Assembly: GCA_002842465.1 (NCBI GenBank) | Contig: PHDA01000022.1 | Span: 1 to 43,870, forward strand | DNA length: 43,870 nt | Direction of reading: 5' to 3' | Source of the DNA: Bacteroidetes bacterium HGW-Bacteroidetes-7 | GTDB lineage: Bacteria; Bacteroidota; Bacteroidia; Bacteroidales; UBA932 | Shown here: positions 1-9,300 of the stretch, piece by piece | Numbering within the stretch: position 1 is the stretch's first letter | Layout of the letters: each line of letters begins with the position of its first letter | Notes under the pieces: generated by a model | The model's input: the letters and a program-made list of their open reading frames with translations, nothing else | The model's database searches: none | Told to the model about the DNA's origin: nothing | Position numbers and translations under genes: made by a program

Positions 1-1
1 C

Positions 2-1804
2 TTTAGAGAGTGGGCACCCAATGCTACTGCTATTTATCTTTTATGTGACCTCAATGGCTGGAAAAAAGATTCTGATTTCCTCCTGACAAACGTTGGAAAC
101 GGAAACTGGGAAATTACTCTTCCCGAAAAAACCCTCAGTCACGGCCAACTTTTCAAATGGCTTGTCTGCTGGGAAGGTGGCGAGGGAGAGAGGTTGCCGG
201 CCTATGCTGTAAGAACCATTCAGGACCCACACACCAAACTCTTTGCAGCCCAAATCTGGGATCCAAAACCATACAAATGGAAAAACAAAAGAGGCCCGGT
301 TGTTAAAAACCCCCTCATTTATGAGGCACACACCGGAATGAGTTCAGAAAAACCAGAAATAGCTTCATTCAGCCACTTTAGGAAAAATGTACTTCCAAAG
401 ATTGCTAAACTCGGTTACAACACTCTTCAGTTAATGGCAGTTCAGGAGCACCCCTATTATGGCTCCTTTGGTTATCAGGTGTCCAATTTTTTTGCAGTCA
501 GTTCAAGATTTGGCACACCAGACGAACTTAAAATGCTCATAGACGACGCCCATTCGCAGGGTATTGCCGTTATAATGGATATTGTGCATTCTCACGCAGT
601 TAGCAATGTGCTTGAAGGCATTTCGTGTATCGACGGAACAGAATATGCATATTTTCATGAGGGAGCCAGGGGCGATCATCCTGCATGGGGTTCAAAATGT
701 TTCAATTATGGCAAGAGTGAAACACTCCATTTTTTGTTGTCCAACTGTAAGTATTGGCTTGAAGAGTACAACTTTGACGGCTTTAGGTTTGATGGCATTA
801 CCAGTATGATATATTTCGACCACGGGCTAGGGAAAGACTTTACTGAATACTCGCTCTATTTTGACGGGAATCAGGATGATGATGCTTTGGTCTATCTGGC
901 ACTTGCCAATCGATTGGTAAAGGAGATTAATCCCAACGCAATAACCATAGCCGAAGACATGAGCGGAATGCCAGGTCTGGCAGCCCCAATCGATCATGGT
1001 GGTTTTGGTTTTGACTTTAGAATGAGCATGGGAATAGCCGATTACTGGATAAAGTGGATAAAAGAGTTAAGAGATGAACAGTGGAACGTAGGAGAGATTT
1101 TTCATGAGCTAACCGCAAAAAGGTCAGACGAAAAGACAATTAGTTATGCAGAGTGTCATGATCAGGCCATGGTTGGGGATAAAACAATAATGTTCAGACT
1201 TCTGGACAGCGAGATGTACACATCAATGACAAAATCAGCCCTCTCTGTTACAGTTGACAGAGCAATGGCACTTCATAAGATGATTCGTCTTGCAACAGTT
1301 TCACTTGCCGGAGACGGATACCTCAACTTCATGGGTAATGAGTTTGGCCACCCTGAGTGGATAGATTTTCCCCGGGAAGGAAACGATTGGTCGTACCATT
1401 ATGCAAGAAGACAATGGCCACTTGCCTCTGACCCGGAATTAAGATACCAATGGCTTCTCCATTTTGACCAGGAGATGATTTCTCTGATTAAAAAATCTGC
1501 AATTTTTGACGCAAGACCGCAAATACTCTATCAGCACAACGAGAGGCAACTTCTTATATTCATGAGGGGAGACTACCTCTTCGCGTTTAATTTTAGCCCT
1601 ACACAATCATACACAGATCACTCCTTTGCAGCACCCGCAGGAGGTTATAAACCGGTTTTGGACACAGATGCCTCAAATTTTGGAGGATTTGGAAGAAACG
1701 ATCAAACTATCAATCATTTAACTGTAAATTCAGGGGGAGAAAACAGGCTTTTACTTTACCTTCCAAGCAGAAGTGCAGCTGTCTATTTTAAAGTAAAATC
1801 ATAA
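2..1804 (+). CDS. glgB: 1,4-alpha-glucan branching enzyme, 5' end outside window
   Basis: Makes alpha-1,6 branches in glycogen by cutting and transferring alpha-1,4 chains (GH13, cytoplasmic). The reading frame is open from base 2, so the start lies upstream and an ATG at 194 is internal. The first visible residues (EWAPNA, then DLNGW) are the CBM48 module that precedes the GH13 barrel. Catalytic signatures are intact: nucleophile Asp in GFRFDGITSM (codon 791-793), acid/base Glu in AEDMSGMPG (codon 953-955), and the His-Asp pair in ECHDQ (1157-1162). NEFGHPEWIDFPREGN is typical of branching enzymes and is not found in amylases. The C-terminal beta domain is complete. It is the first visible gene of a five-gene plus-strand glucan operon. 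Branching enzyme rather than another GH13 is a confident call from the combined motifs. Confidence 0.93.
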   Translation, partial: FREWAPNATAIYLLCDLNGWKKDSDFLLTNVGNGNWEITLPEKTLSHGQLFKWLVCWEGGEGERLPAYAVRTIQDPHTKLFAAQIWDPKPYKWKNKRGPVVKNPLIYEAHTGMSSEKPEIASFSHFRKNVLPKIAKLGYNTLQLMAVQEHPYYGSFGYQVSNFFAVSSRFGTPDELKMLIDDAHSQGIAVIMDIVHSHAVSNVLEGISCIDGTEYAYFHEGARGDHPAWGSKCFNYGKSETLHFLLSNCKYWLEEYNFDGFRFDGITSMIYFDHGLGKDFTEYSLYFDGNQDDDALVYLALANRLVKEINPNAITIAEDMSGMPGLAAPIDHGGFGFDFRMSMGIADYWIKWIKELRDEQWNVGEIFHELTAKRSDEKTISYAECHDQAMVGDKTIMFRLLDSEMYTSMTKSALSVTVDRAMALHKMIRLATVSLAGDGYLNFMGNEFGHPEWIDFPREGNDWSYHYARRQWPLASDPELRYQWLLHFDQEMISLIKKSAIFDARPQILYQHNERQLLIFMRGDYLFAFNFSPTQSYTDHSFAAPAGGYKPVLDTDASNFGGFGRNDQTINHLTVNSGGENRLLLYLPSRSAAVYFKVKS

Positions 1805-1856
1805 TTAAATCTTAACATTAATTTTTGTAACTTGCGGTAATTAACACAGAGAGAAT

Positions 1857-3776
1857 ATGGCCTATCTTGAATTTAATAAGAGTGAGCTGGTGAACCTTGA
1901 ATACTCCCTTAAAAGGGAGTTTCTCTCAACTAACCATGCCGGCGGATATCTTAACACAACACTTTCGGGCTGCAATACCAGAAAGTATCATGGTCTTCTT
2001 GTCCTGCCAATAGAGCAGTTCAACGGAGATAAGTTTGTATTGTTGTCTTCTCTCGACGAAACATTAATCCAGCACCAGAAAGAGTTCAATCTGGGCATTC
2101 ACTGCTACGGAGAAATATACGAACCGAGAGGCCACAAGTATATCATAAATGCTGAGGTAGATAAAGTTATAGCAATAACCTATGCGGTAGGAGGCATGGT
2201 AATGAGAAAAGTATTAATGCTTGGAGACAGAGAGGATCAGGTGTTTATAAAATACACCCTGCTAGAGGCACACTCTCCCACAACTCTAAGACTTAAACCA
2301 TTTCTTGCCTTCAGAAACATTCACACACTCTCAAAGGCAAATATTAACGCAAACACAAGATATACAGAAATCCCCAAAGGGAGAGGTTTTTGCCTTTACG
2401 ATGGTTTCCCAAATCTTAATCTTCAACTGAATGTAAAAAGTGAGTTTATATCTAATCCTGATTGGTATTACAATATTGAATATAAAGAGGAGAGCAGAAG
2501 AGCCTACGAATCGAAAGAGGACCTGTTTGTCCCCGGGTATTTTGAAATGCCTTTCAGAAAAGGCGAAACAATCATATTTTCTGCGTCATTAAATGAGGAG
2601 AACCCGGCTCGTTTTTCAGAAAAATTCAAAAAAATAATTGAGGCAAAAAAGTTTAGAGACAGTTTTGAAAATTGCCTTAAAATATCTGCAAAACAATTTA
2701 TTACACAAAGAGGCAAGGATACCTGTATATACGCAGGCTACCCATGGCTCGACAGAAATATAAGAGAGACACTTATCTCTCTACCCGGACTCACGCTAAA
2801 CGCATTTGACGGAGTTCCAACGTTCAATAAAGTGATTGACTCTTTAATCAGAAACAACCACGCAATCCTTACCGGTAAAACACACATGACAGATGTCCCG
2901 CTTTGGTTTTTCTGGACACTTCAGCAATACTCCATCTTTACAGGAGATAAAGCCGGAATCTGGAAGCTTCATAAGGGGCTGTTAAAGTCCATTTTGAATT
3001 CATACAAAGAGGGGACAAAAGAGTGCATTAAAATGCATGATAACGGACTCCTGTGGGGTGAGTTGAAAGGAACAGCACTCACATGGATGGATGCTTATGC
3101 ATATGGAGAGCCAATTACCGAAAGATCGGGCTACCAGGTAGAGGTGAACGCTTTATGGTATAATGCCATTTCATTTGCATGTGAATTATCTGAAGCAGCA
3201 AAAGATAAGGTTTTCACAAAGGAGTGGAAGCCTGTGTTGTCAATGATAGATAAAAATTTTATCAGAGCTTTTAAAATTGAGGGTAAAGATCACCTGGCAG
3301 ACTACGTAGGGCCTGAGGGGCAAAATGGTTTCATGAGGCCTAATCAATTGTTGTCATGCGCTTTGGCTTACTCACCAATTGACGATGAGACAAAGGCAAA
3401 CATTCTCAAATCAGTTAAGAGTGAGCTTCTCACTACCAGAGGCATAAGAACTCTCTCTCCAAAAAATCCACTTTACAAAGGTGAATATGATGGAGATGAA
3501 CTCAGTAGAAACCTTGCATACCATCAGGGCACAGCCAGAGTATGGCTGCTCTCCTTTTACATTGAGGCCATGCTGGCTTTATATGGTGAGACTTTTGCTC
3601 AGACAGCAAGAGAACTTGTAATGGCATTTGAAGAGGAATTTACTGTTCATTGCATAGGTTCTGTATCTGAAGTCTTTGACGGAGATCCTCCTCATCAGCC
3701 TCACGGATGCACATCCTATTCCGGATCGGTCTCTGCATTGCTAAGGTCACTGAGTTTAATTAATAAAATAAATTAG
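1857..3776 (+). CDS. Glycogen debranching enzyme (GDE_N + GH133-type amylo-alpha-1,6-glucosidase)
   Basis: Removes alpha-1,6 branch stubs from glycogen. 639 residues. The N-terminal beta-rich domain (about residues 15-230) begins with the signature STNHAGGYLNTT and NTRKYHGLLV, typical of the bacterial/archaeal GDE N-terminal domain. The C-terminal (alpha/alpha)6 barrel (about 290-630) carries GLLWGE, the TWMDA acidic stretch and the VEVNALWYNA motif of amylo-1,6-glucosidases, ending with the DGDPPHQPHGC motif. Start ATG lies 52 nt after glgB stops. The stop is 7 nt before the GT4 gene, so co-transcription is likely. Unlike eukaryotic debranching enzymes there is no fused 4-alpha-glucanotransferase. 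The GH57 protein two genes downstream could supply that activity (inference). Confidence 0.9.
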   Translation: MAYLEFNKSELVNLEYSLKREFLSTNHAGGYLNTTLSGCNTRKYHGLLVLPIEQFNGDKFVLLSSLDETLIQHQKEFNLGIHCYGEIYEPRGHKYIINAEVDKVIAITYAVGGMVMRKVLMLGDREDQVFIKYTLLEAHSPTTLRLKPFLAFRNIHTLSKANINANTRYTEIPKGRGFCLYDGFPNLNLQLNVKSEFISNPDWYYNIEYKEESRRAYESKEDLFVPGYFEMPFRKGETIIFSASLNEENPARFSEKFKKIIEAKKFRDSFENCLKISAKQFITQRGKDTCIYAGYPWLDRNIRETLISLPGLTLNAFDGVPTFNKVIDSLIRNNHAILTGKTHMTDVPLWFFWTLQQYSIFTGDKAGIWKLHKGLLKSILNSYKEGTKECIKMHDNGLLWGELKGTALTWMDAYAYGEPITERSGYQVEVNALWYNAISFACELSEAAKDKVFTKEWKPVLSMIDKNFIRAFKIEGKDHLADYVGPEGQNGFMRPNQLLSCALAYSPIDDETKANILKSVKSELLTTRGIRTLSPKNPLYKGEYDGDELSRNLAYHQGTARVWLLSFYIEAMLALYGETFAQTARELVMAFEEEFTVHCIGSVSEVFDGDPPHQPHGCTSYSGSVSALLRSLSLINKIN

Positions 3777-3783
3777 TCTGGAT

Positions 3784-5076
3784 ATGAAGGTATTAATGTT
3801 TGGGTGGGAGTTTCCCCCACATATATCCGGAGGGCTTGGAACTGCGTGCTACGGTCTTACGAAAGGACTGATAAATAATGATGTAGAGGTACTCTTTGTG
3901 ATGCCTTCAGCTTCAGGAGATGAAGATCAGTCGGCAATAAAAATAATTGATGCAAGCGATATTGAGGTTTCTGAACGATGCAGCAACATTAAAGAGTTTC
4001 TGGAAAAGGTTCAGTTTATCAGAATCGGCACCAACATGATTCCCTATGTAGATCCCAGAGAATTTTCTGAGATGATGACACATCTCCAGGAGGGTCAGAT
4101 AGAGGACTTCAAGTTAGGAATTGGTAAAAAATTCAAATTTTCCGGCAAGTACGGAATCAACCTAATGGAAGAGGTGGCAAGATATGCTCTAGTCGCGGGA
4201 GAGATTGCAATGAGACATGATTTTGACATAATTCATGCTCATGACTGGCTGACATACCTTGCAGGAATTGCCGCCAAACGAATAAGCGGTAAACCGCTTG
4301 TAGTACACATGCACGCAACTGAATTTGACAGAAGTGGCAATAATATTAATACAGAAGTCTATGATATTGAGCGTATTGGCATGAGAGAGGCCGATGCTGT
4401 TATTGCTGTAAGCCATCTGACCAGAAACATTGTAATAAACAAATACGGAATTAACCCAGAAAAGGTACTTACTGTACATAACGCTGTTGATTTTCAGGGT
4501 TTTCAAAACATACAGGTTGACAGAGGCGTTCCTGAAAAAATTGTCACATTCCTGGGAAGAATAACCTACCAAAAGGGGCCGGAATACTTTATCGAGGCTG
4601 CAAAAAAGGTTATTAAAAATTATCCGAATGTGAGATTTGTGATGGCAGGAAATGGTGATCTGCTGAACAGATGCATAAGACACGTTGCAAAACTCAAAAT
4701 TGCAGACAGATTCCATTTCACCGGCTTTTTAAGAGGATCTGAGGTAAAGCAGATGTTTGCATATTCAGATGTTTATGTAATGCCATCTGTATCTGAACCT
4801 TTTGGTATATCTCCCCTGGAGGCCATGAGGTCAAACGTACCGGTAATAATTTCTAAACAGAGTGGTGTTGCCGAGGTTCTTAAACACGCAATAAAAGTTG
4901 ATTTCTGGGATATTGACGCAATGGCAGATTCAATTTACGGACTGTTGTCATACCCAGCGTTATCAAAGATGGCTGTACAAAATGGGCTGGAAGAGGTTAA
5001 TTCTCTAAAATGGGATGCTGCCGCATATAGCGTTAAAGAGATATACTCCCGTCTGCTTAAAAATAAGAAAAAATAA
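3784..5076 (+). CDS. GT4-family glycosyltransferase, glycogen synthase-like
   Basis: A 430-residue GT-B fold enzyme. The N-terminus MKVLMFGWEFPPHISGGLG has the GGLG nucleotide-sugar loop of starch/glycogen synthase-like GT4 and GT5 enzymes. HAHDWLTYLAG is the classical acceptor-side motif, FLGRITYQKGPEYFIEA is the phosphate-binding turn at the C-domain, and EPFGISPLEAM is the E-x7-E retaining-transferase motif. It lies between the debranching enzyme and GH57 genes, 7 nt and 5 nt away. The trio GDE-GT4-GH57 is a recurrent arrangement in Bacteroidota. Donor (ADP- or UDP-glucose) cannot be told from sequence. Presumably it extends glucan chains alongside the GT3 domain of the downstream fusion; division of labour between the two synthases is unknown. 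Confidence 0.8.
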   Translation: MKVLMFGWEFPPHISGGLGTACYGLTKGLINNDVEVLFVMPSASGDEDQSAIKIIDASDIEVSERCSNIKEFLEKVQFIRIGTNMIPYVDPREFSEMMTHLQEGQIEDFKLGIGKKFKFSGKYGINLMEEVARYALVAGEIAMRHDFDIIHAHDWLTYLAGIAAKRISGKPLVVHMHATEFDRSGNNINTEVYDIERIGMREADAVIAVSHLTRNIVINKYGINPEKVLTVHNAVDFQGFQNIQVDRGVPEKIVTFLGRITYQKGPEYFIEAAKKVIKNYPNVRFVMAGNGDLLNRCIRHVAKLKIADRFHFTGFLRGSEVKQMFAYSDVYVMPSVSEPFGISPLEAMRSNVPVIISKQSGVAEVLKHAIKVDFWDIDAMADSIYGLLSYPALSKMAVQNGLEEVNSLKWDAAAYSVKEIYSRLLKNKKK

Positions 5077-5081
5077 CTCAT

Positions 5082-6356
5082 ATGGATAAAACGATATGCC
5101 TCTATTTTCAGGTACATCAGCCACACAGGCTCAGATTATACCGCTTTTTTGACATAGGTAAAAGTTCATACTATTTTGATGACTTTGCCAACAAAACAAT
5201 TCTCCGAAGAATTGCTGAGAGATGCTATCTCCCGGCCAATCGGCTTATAAATGAACTTATTGTCAAATACAAAGGTACATTCAGGGTAACTTATTCATTA
5301 ACCGGATCTGTTATTGATCAGTTTGAAAAATTTGCTCCGGAGGTGATAGAGAGCTTTAAGGAGCTGGCAAAAACCGGATGTGTTGAATTCCTTGCAGAGA
5401 CATACTCACACTCACTCTCAGCACTCATTTCAGAAGAGGAGTTCAAAGAACAGGTAAAATTGCATGATCAAAAGATTTTTACCCTTTTTGGAGTAAGACC
5501 CACTGTTTTCAGAAATACCGAGCTTATATACTCAGATAAAATTGGTGCTATTGTGGCAGATATGGGTTATTCAGCAATGCTTACAGAGGGGGCAAAACAC
5601 GTTTTGGGCTGGAAAAGCCCCAATTTTCTCTATACAAACGCGCTAAACCCTAGACTAAAAATATTACTTAAGAATTTCAATTTAAGTGATGATATTGCCT
5701 TCCGCTTTTCTAATCAAAGCTGGGCAAACTGGCCCCTGACTGCTGACAAATATGCCGGATGGTTGGCAAAAGCACTGGAGAAAGACGATCTTGTCAATAT
5801 ATTCATGGACTATGAAACCTTTGGAGAACACCAAAATGTTTCTACCGGAATATTTGACTTTTTAAAACATTTACCGGCTGAAATAATGAAGTATAAAACA
5901 ATAAAATTTGATACTCCTGCCGAAATATGTAAAAAGCACCAACCCGTAGCACCTTTGCATGTACCATTCCCAATTTCATGGGCAGACGAAGAGAGAGATA
6001 CAAGTGCATGGATAGGCAATGAGCTTCAAAATGAGGCAATTGCGAAACTCTATTCAGCTGAGCTTAAGGTAAAAAATTCAGGTGACACAGCTTTACTGGC
6101 AGATTTCAGAAAACTTCAGGAGAGTGATCACTTCTACTATATGTGCACCAAATTTTTCTCTGACGGGGCGGTTCATAAATATTTTAATCCATACGAAACA
6201 CCATACGAAGCATTTATTAACTATATGAATGTTATAAGTGATTTTCTTCTCAGGTGCGACAGAGCAGCACAACCTACCGGAGAGCCCGGTGGAATAATTA
6301 TTGCAGAAGATAAAAGCCCTGTAAAAAAGAGAGCAGTAAAAAAAGTAAAACCATAA
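5082..6356 (+). CDS. GH57 family alpha-amylase / 4-alpha-glucanotransferase
   Basis: A 424-residue GH57 enzyme that hydrolyses or transfers alpha-1,4-glucan chains. The family motifs are in order: YFQVHQPHR at residues 8-16, the sheet segment with AETYSHSLSALIS (105-117), catalytic nucleophile Glu147 in FRNTELIY, and acid/base Asp243 in FMDYETFGEH. There is no signal peptide, so it acts in the cytoplasm on stored glucan. The C-terminus has a short lysine-rich tail (after residue 400) that looks disordered and may be lineage-specific. Gene starts 5 nt after the GT4 stop and ends 9 nt before the fusion gene. Amylase versus glucanotransferase cannot be decided by reading. Confidence 0.85.
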   Translation: MDKTICLYFQVHQPHRLRLYRFFDIGKSSYYFDDFANKTILRRIAERCYLPANRLINELIVKYKGTFRVTYSLTGSVIDQFEKFAPEVIESFKELAKTGCVEFLAETYSHSLSALISEEEFKEQVKLHDQKIFTLFGVRPTVFRNTELIYSDKIGAIVADMGYSAMLTEGAKHVLGWKSPNFLYTNALNPRLKILLKNFNLSDDIAFRFSNQSWANWPLTADKYAGWLAKALEKDDLVNIFMDYETFGEHQNVSTGIFDFLKHLPAEIMKYKTIKFDTPAEICKKHQPVAPLHVPFPISWADEERDTSAWIGNELQNEAIAKLYSAELKVKNSGDTALLADFRKLQESDHFYYMCTKFFSDGAVHKYFNPYETPYEAFINYMNVISDFLLRCDRAAQPTGEPGGIIIAEDKSPVKKRAVKKVKP

Positions 6357-6365
6357 TATAATAAA

Positions 6366-9300
6366 ATGTCAGAAACTAGTTTTGTATCACCGGATTATCT
6401 GTTTGAGGTAAGTTGGGAAGTGTGTAATAAAGTAGGTGGGATACATACGGTTATTGCAACAAAAGCATTAAATCTATCAAAAGAGTATAAAAACCATATC
6501 CTTATAGGGCCTGATGTGTGGCGGGAAACCCAGCAGAATCCTGAATTTACAGAAGACAACCAGCTTCTTAGAGCCTGGAGAGTAAAAGCATCTCAGGATG
6601 GTCTCAGAATAAGAGTAGGCAGATGGAATGTTGCCGGTGCACCGGTTGTAATTTTGGTTGACTTCAGCCTTTATATCCCTTCAAAAGATGAAATATTTGC
6701 CAAATTTTGGGAGAGCAACAAGGTAGATTCTCTTTCCGGCCACTGGGATTACACCGAAAGTGCACTATTTGGTTACGCTACAGGTAAAGTTATCGAGAGC
6801 TTTGTTAAATTCAATCTGGCCCCCCACCATAAAGCGGTAGCTCAATTTCACGAATGGATGACAGGAGCCGGTATTCTCTACCTTAAATCGACCAAATTAC
6901 CGGTAGCAACAGTCTTTACAACACATGCAACAGTTACCGGCAGATCGGTTGCCGGGAATAATCTGCCCCTTTACGACAAGATGACAGAATATTCTCCTGA
7001 AGAGAAGGCGCGTGAGTTCAATATTATATCAAAACACACCTTGGAGAAGGCCTCAGCACAAGAGGCAGATGTGTTTACTACAGTCTCAGGCATTACAGCC
7101 AGAGAGTGCAAACATTTTCTGGGCAAAGAGGTAGATGTAATAACTCCTAACGGATTTGAAAACACCTTTACTCCAAAAGAGGGTGAGTTTAAAATTTGTG
7201 CAAAAACTGCCAGAAAGAAGCTAAACGAAGTAGCCTCTCTAATGACAGGTCAGGAGATTGATCAAAACGCAATTATGATTGGTATTAGCGGTAGATACGA
7301 ATACAAAAATAAAGGTATTGACATTTATCTTGACGCTATTTCAAAATTAAACAGCATTAAAGATCTCGAAAAAGAGGTATTGGCATGGATCTTTGTACCT
7401 GCGTGGCACAACGGACCTGATAAAAATCTTCTCCCGAATTCAAATTCAGGTGACTATACAACCCAAACAACTCATATGCTTTATGAGCCTGACAATGACC
7501 CTGTTCTTAAAAAGATAAAGGAGCTTTTCCTTTTAAATAAAAAAAGCGATAAAGTTAAGGTACTCTTTGTACCATCATATCTGAACGGTGACGACGGCAT
7601 ATTTGGACTAACATACTACCAGCTTCTTTGCGGGTTAGACCTCACCGTGTTCCCATCATATTATGAACCTTGGGGTTACACACCTTTGGAGAGTCTTGCC
7701 TTTGGAGTTCAAACCATTACCACAACACTTGCGGGTTTTGGCCTATGGGTCAAAGAGCACTCTGTTGATTATGGCGATGCAATTGAGATAATTTTCAGAG
7801 ATGACAGCAATTACGATTATGTAACCGAGATGGTGTTCCAGAGGATGCTCACTGTCACCCGGCTTTCAAAAGAGGAGTCTCTTGAGCGAAGAATAAAGTG
7901 CAAAGAGGTTTCAAAAATTGCACTCTGGGATAATCAGATTAAATTTTACAAAGAGGCATATTCACTTGCAATTGAAAGGGTAATACTCAGAAAGGGAGTA
8001 TTTCCGGTTAATCAAGATCATAAAGAACATATAAGCTTTAAAAGGGACGTATCAAATAAACCTCAATGGAGCAGAATACTCATTGAGAAAAGGGTACCTC
8101 CAAGGCTTGCAAATCTTGAAACTATCTCAAGAAACCTATGGTGGTGCTGGAATCAGAATGCTGTAGAGTTATTTGAAATGGTTGATAAAGAGCTATGGAA
8201 CGAATCTGACAGAAACCCAATTTTAATGCTGGAACGAATATCTCTTCGCAGATATTCAGAGCTTGAACAAAACACTAACTTCCTGGATAAACTTGATAGT
8301 GTATTCAATGAGTTTAACGAGTATATTTCAGGCAAAGGAAAAGAACAGGGGGCAAAAATTGCCTATTTCAGTATGGAGTTCGGCCTTGACAAATCACTAA
8401 AAATATACTCCGGAGGCCTTGGTGTACTTGCCGGTGATTATCTTAAGGAGGCCAGCGACATGATGGTTCCTATGACAGCAGTAGGTCTGCTGTACAGATA
8501 TGGTTACTTTACACAGAAGTTGTCTGCATTTGGCGACCAGATTGCCAGCTATGAGCCTCAGGATTTTTCCAAGCTTCCTGTTACTCCGGTGAGAGACATT
8601 AACGGAGAATGGATTACCATAGGGGTAGCTCTTCCCGGTCGTACTCTGGCAGCCAGACTGTGGCGAGCAGATGTTGGAAGAACAGAGCTTATACTTCTTG
8701 ACACAGATTTTGAAGCAAATATTCCGGAAGACAGAGCCGTCACCCACCATCTATACGGTGGTGACTGGGAAAACAGACTCAAGCAGGAGTTGCTTCTTGG
8801 AATAGGAGGAGTAAGGGCATTAAGGGTTCTGGATAAAAATGCAGATGTATATCATCTGAATGAAGGGCATGCTGCCTTTGCCGGTTTAGAAAGGTTAAGA
8901 GAGTATGTAACCGAAAAGAACCTCTCTTTTGCAGAGGCAATGGAAGTTGTAAGAGCTTCAACTCTCTATACTACTCACACTCCGGTACCTGCAGGGCATG
9001 ATTCATTTCTTGAAGATCTCCTAAGGGGTTACATTTCTCATTACCCATCACGCCTTAAGGTTAGCTGGGAGGTATTAATGTCATTGGGTAAGATTGATCC
9101 ATCTAACCACCATGAAAAATTTTCAATGAGCAACCTTGCAGCAAATCTTGCTCAGGAGATTAACGGAGTGAGTATGCTTCACGGAAAGGTAAGCAGAGAG
9201 ATTCTGTCTGACCTGTGGCCAGGTTATTTGCCTCAAGAGCTTCATGTAGGATATGTAACAAACGGAGTTCACTATCCAACCTGGACAGCTCCTGAGTGGA

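Noticed and set aside
4189..4716. 175-codon open frame antisense to the GT4 gene
   Set aside because: It lies entirely within a well-supported gene in the opposite strand, and its composition is not protein-like.
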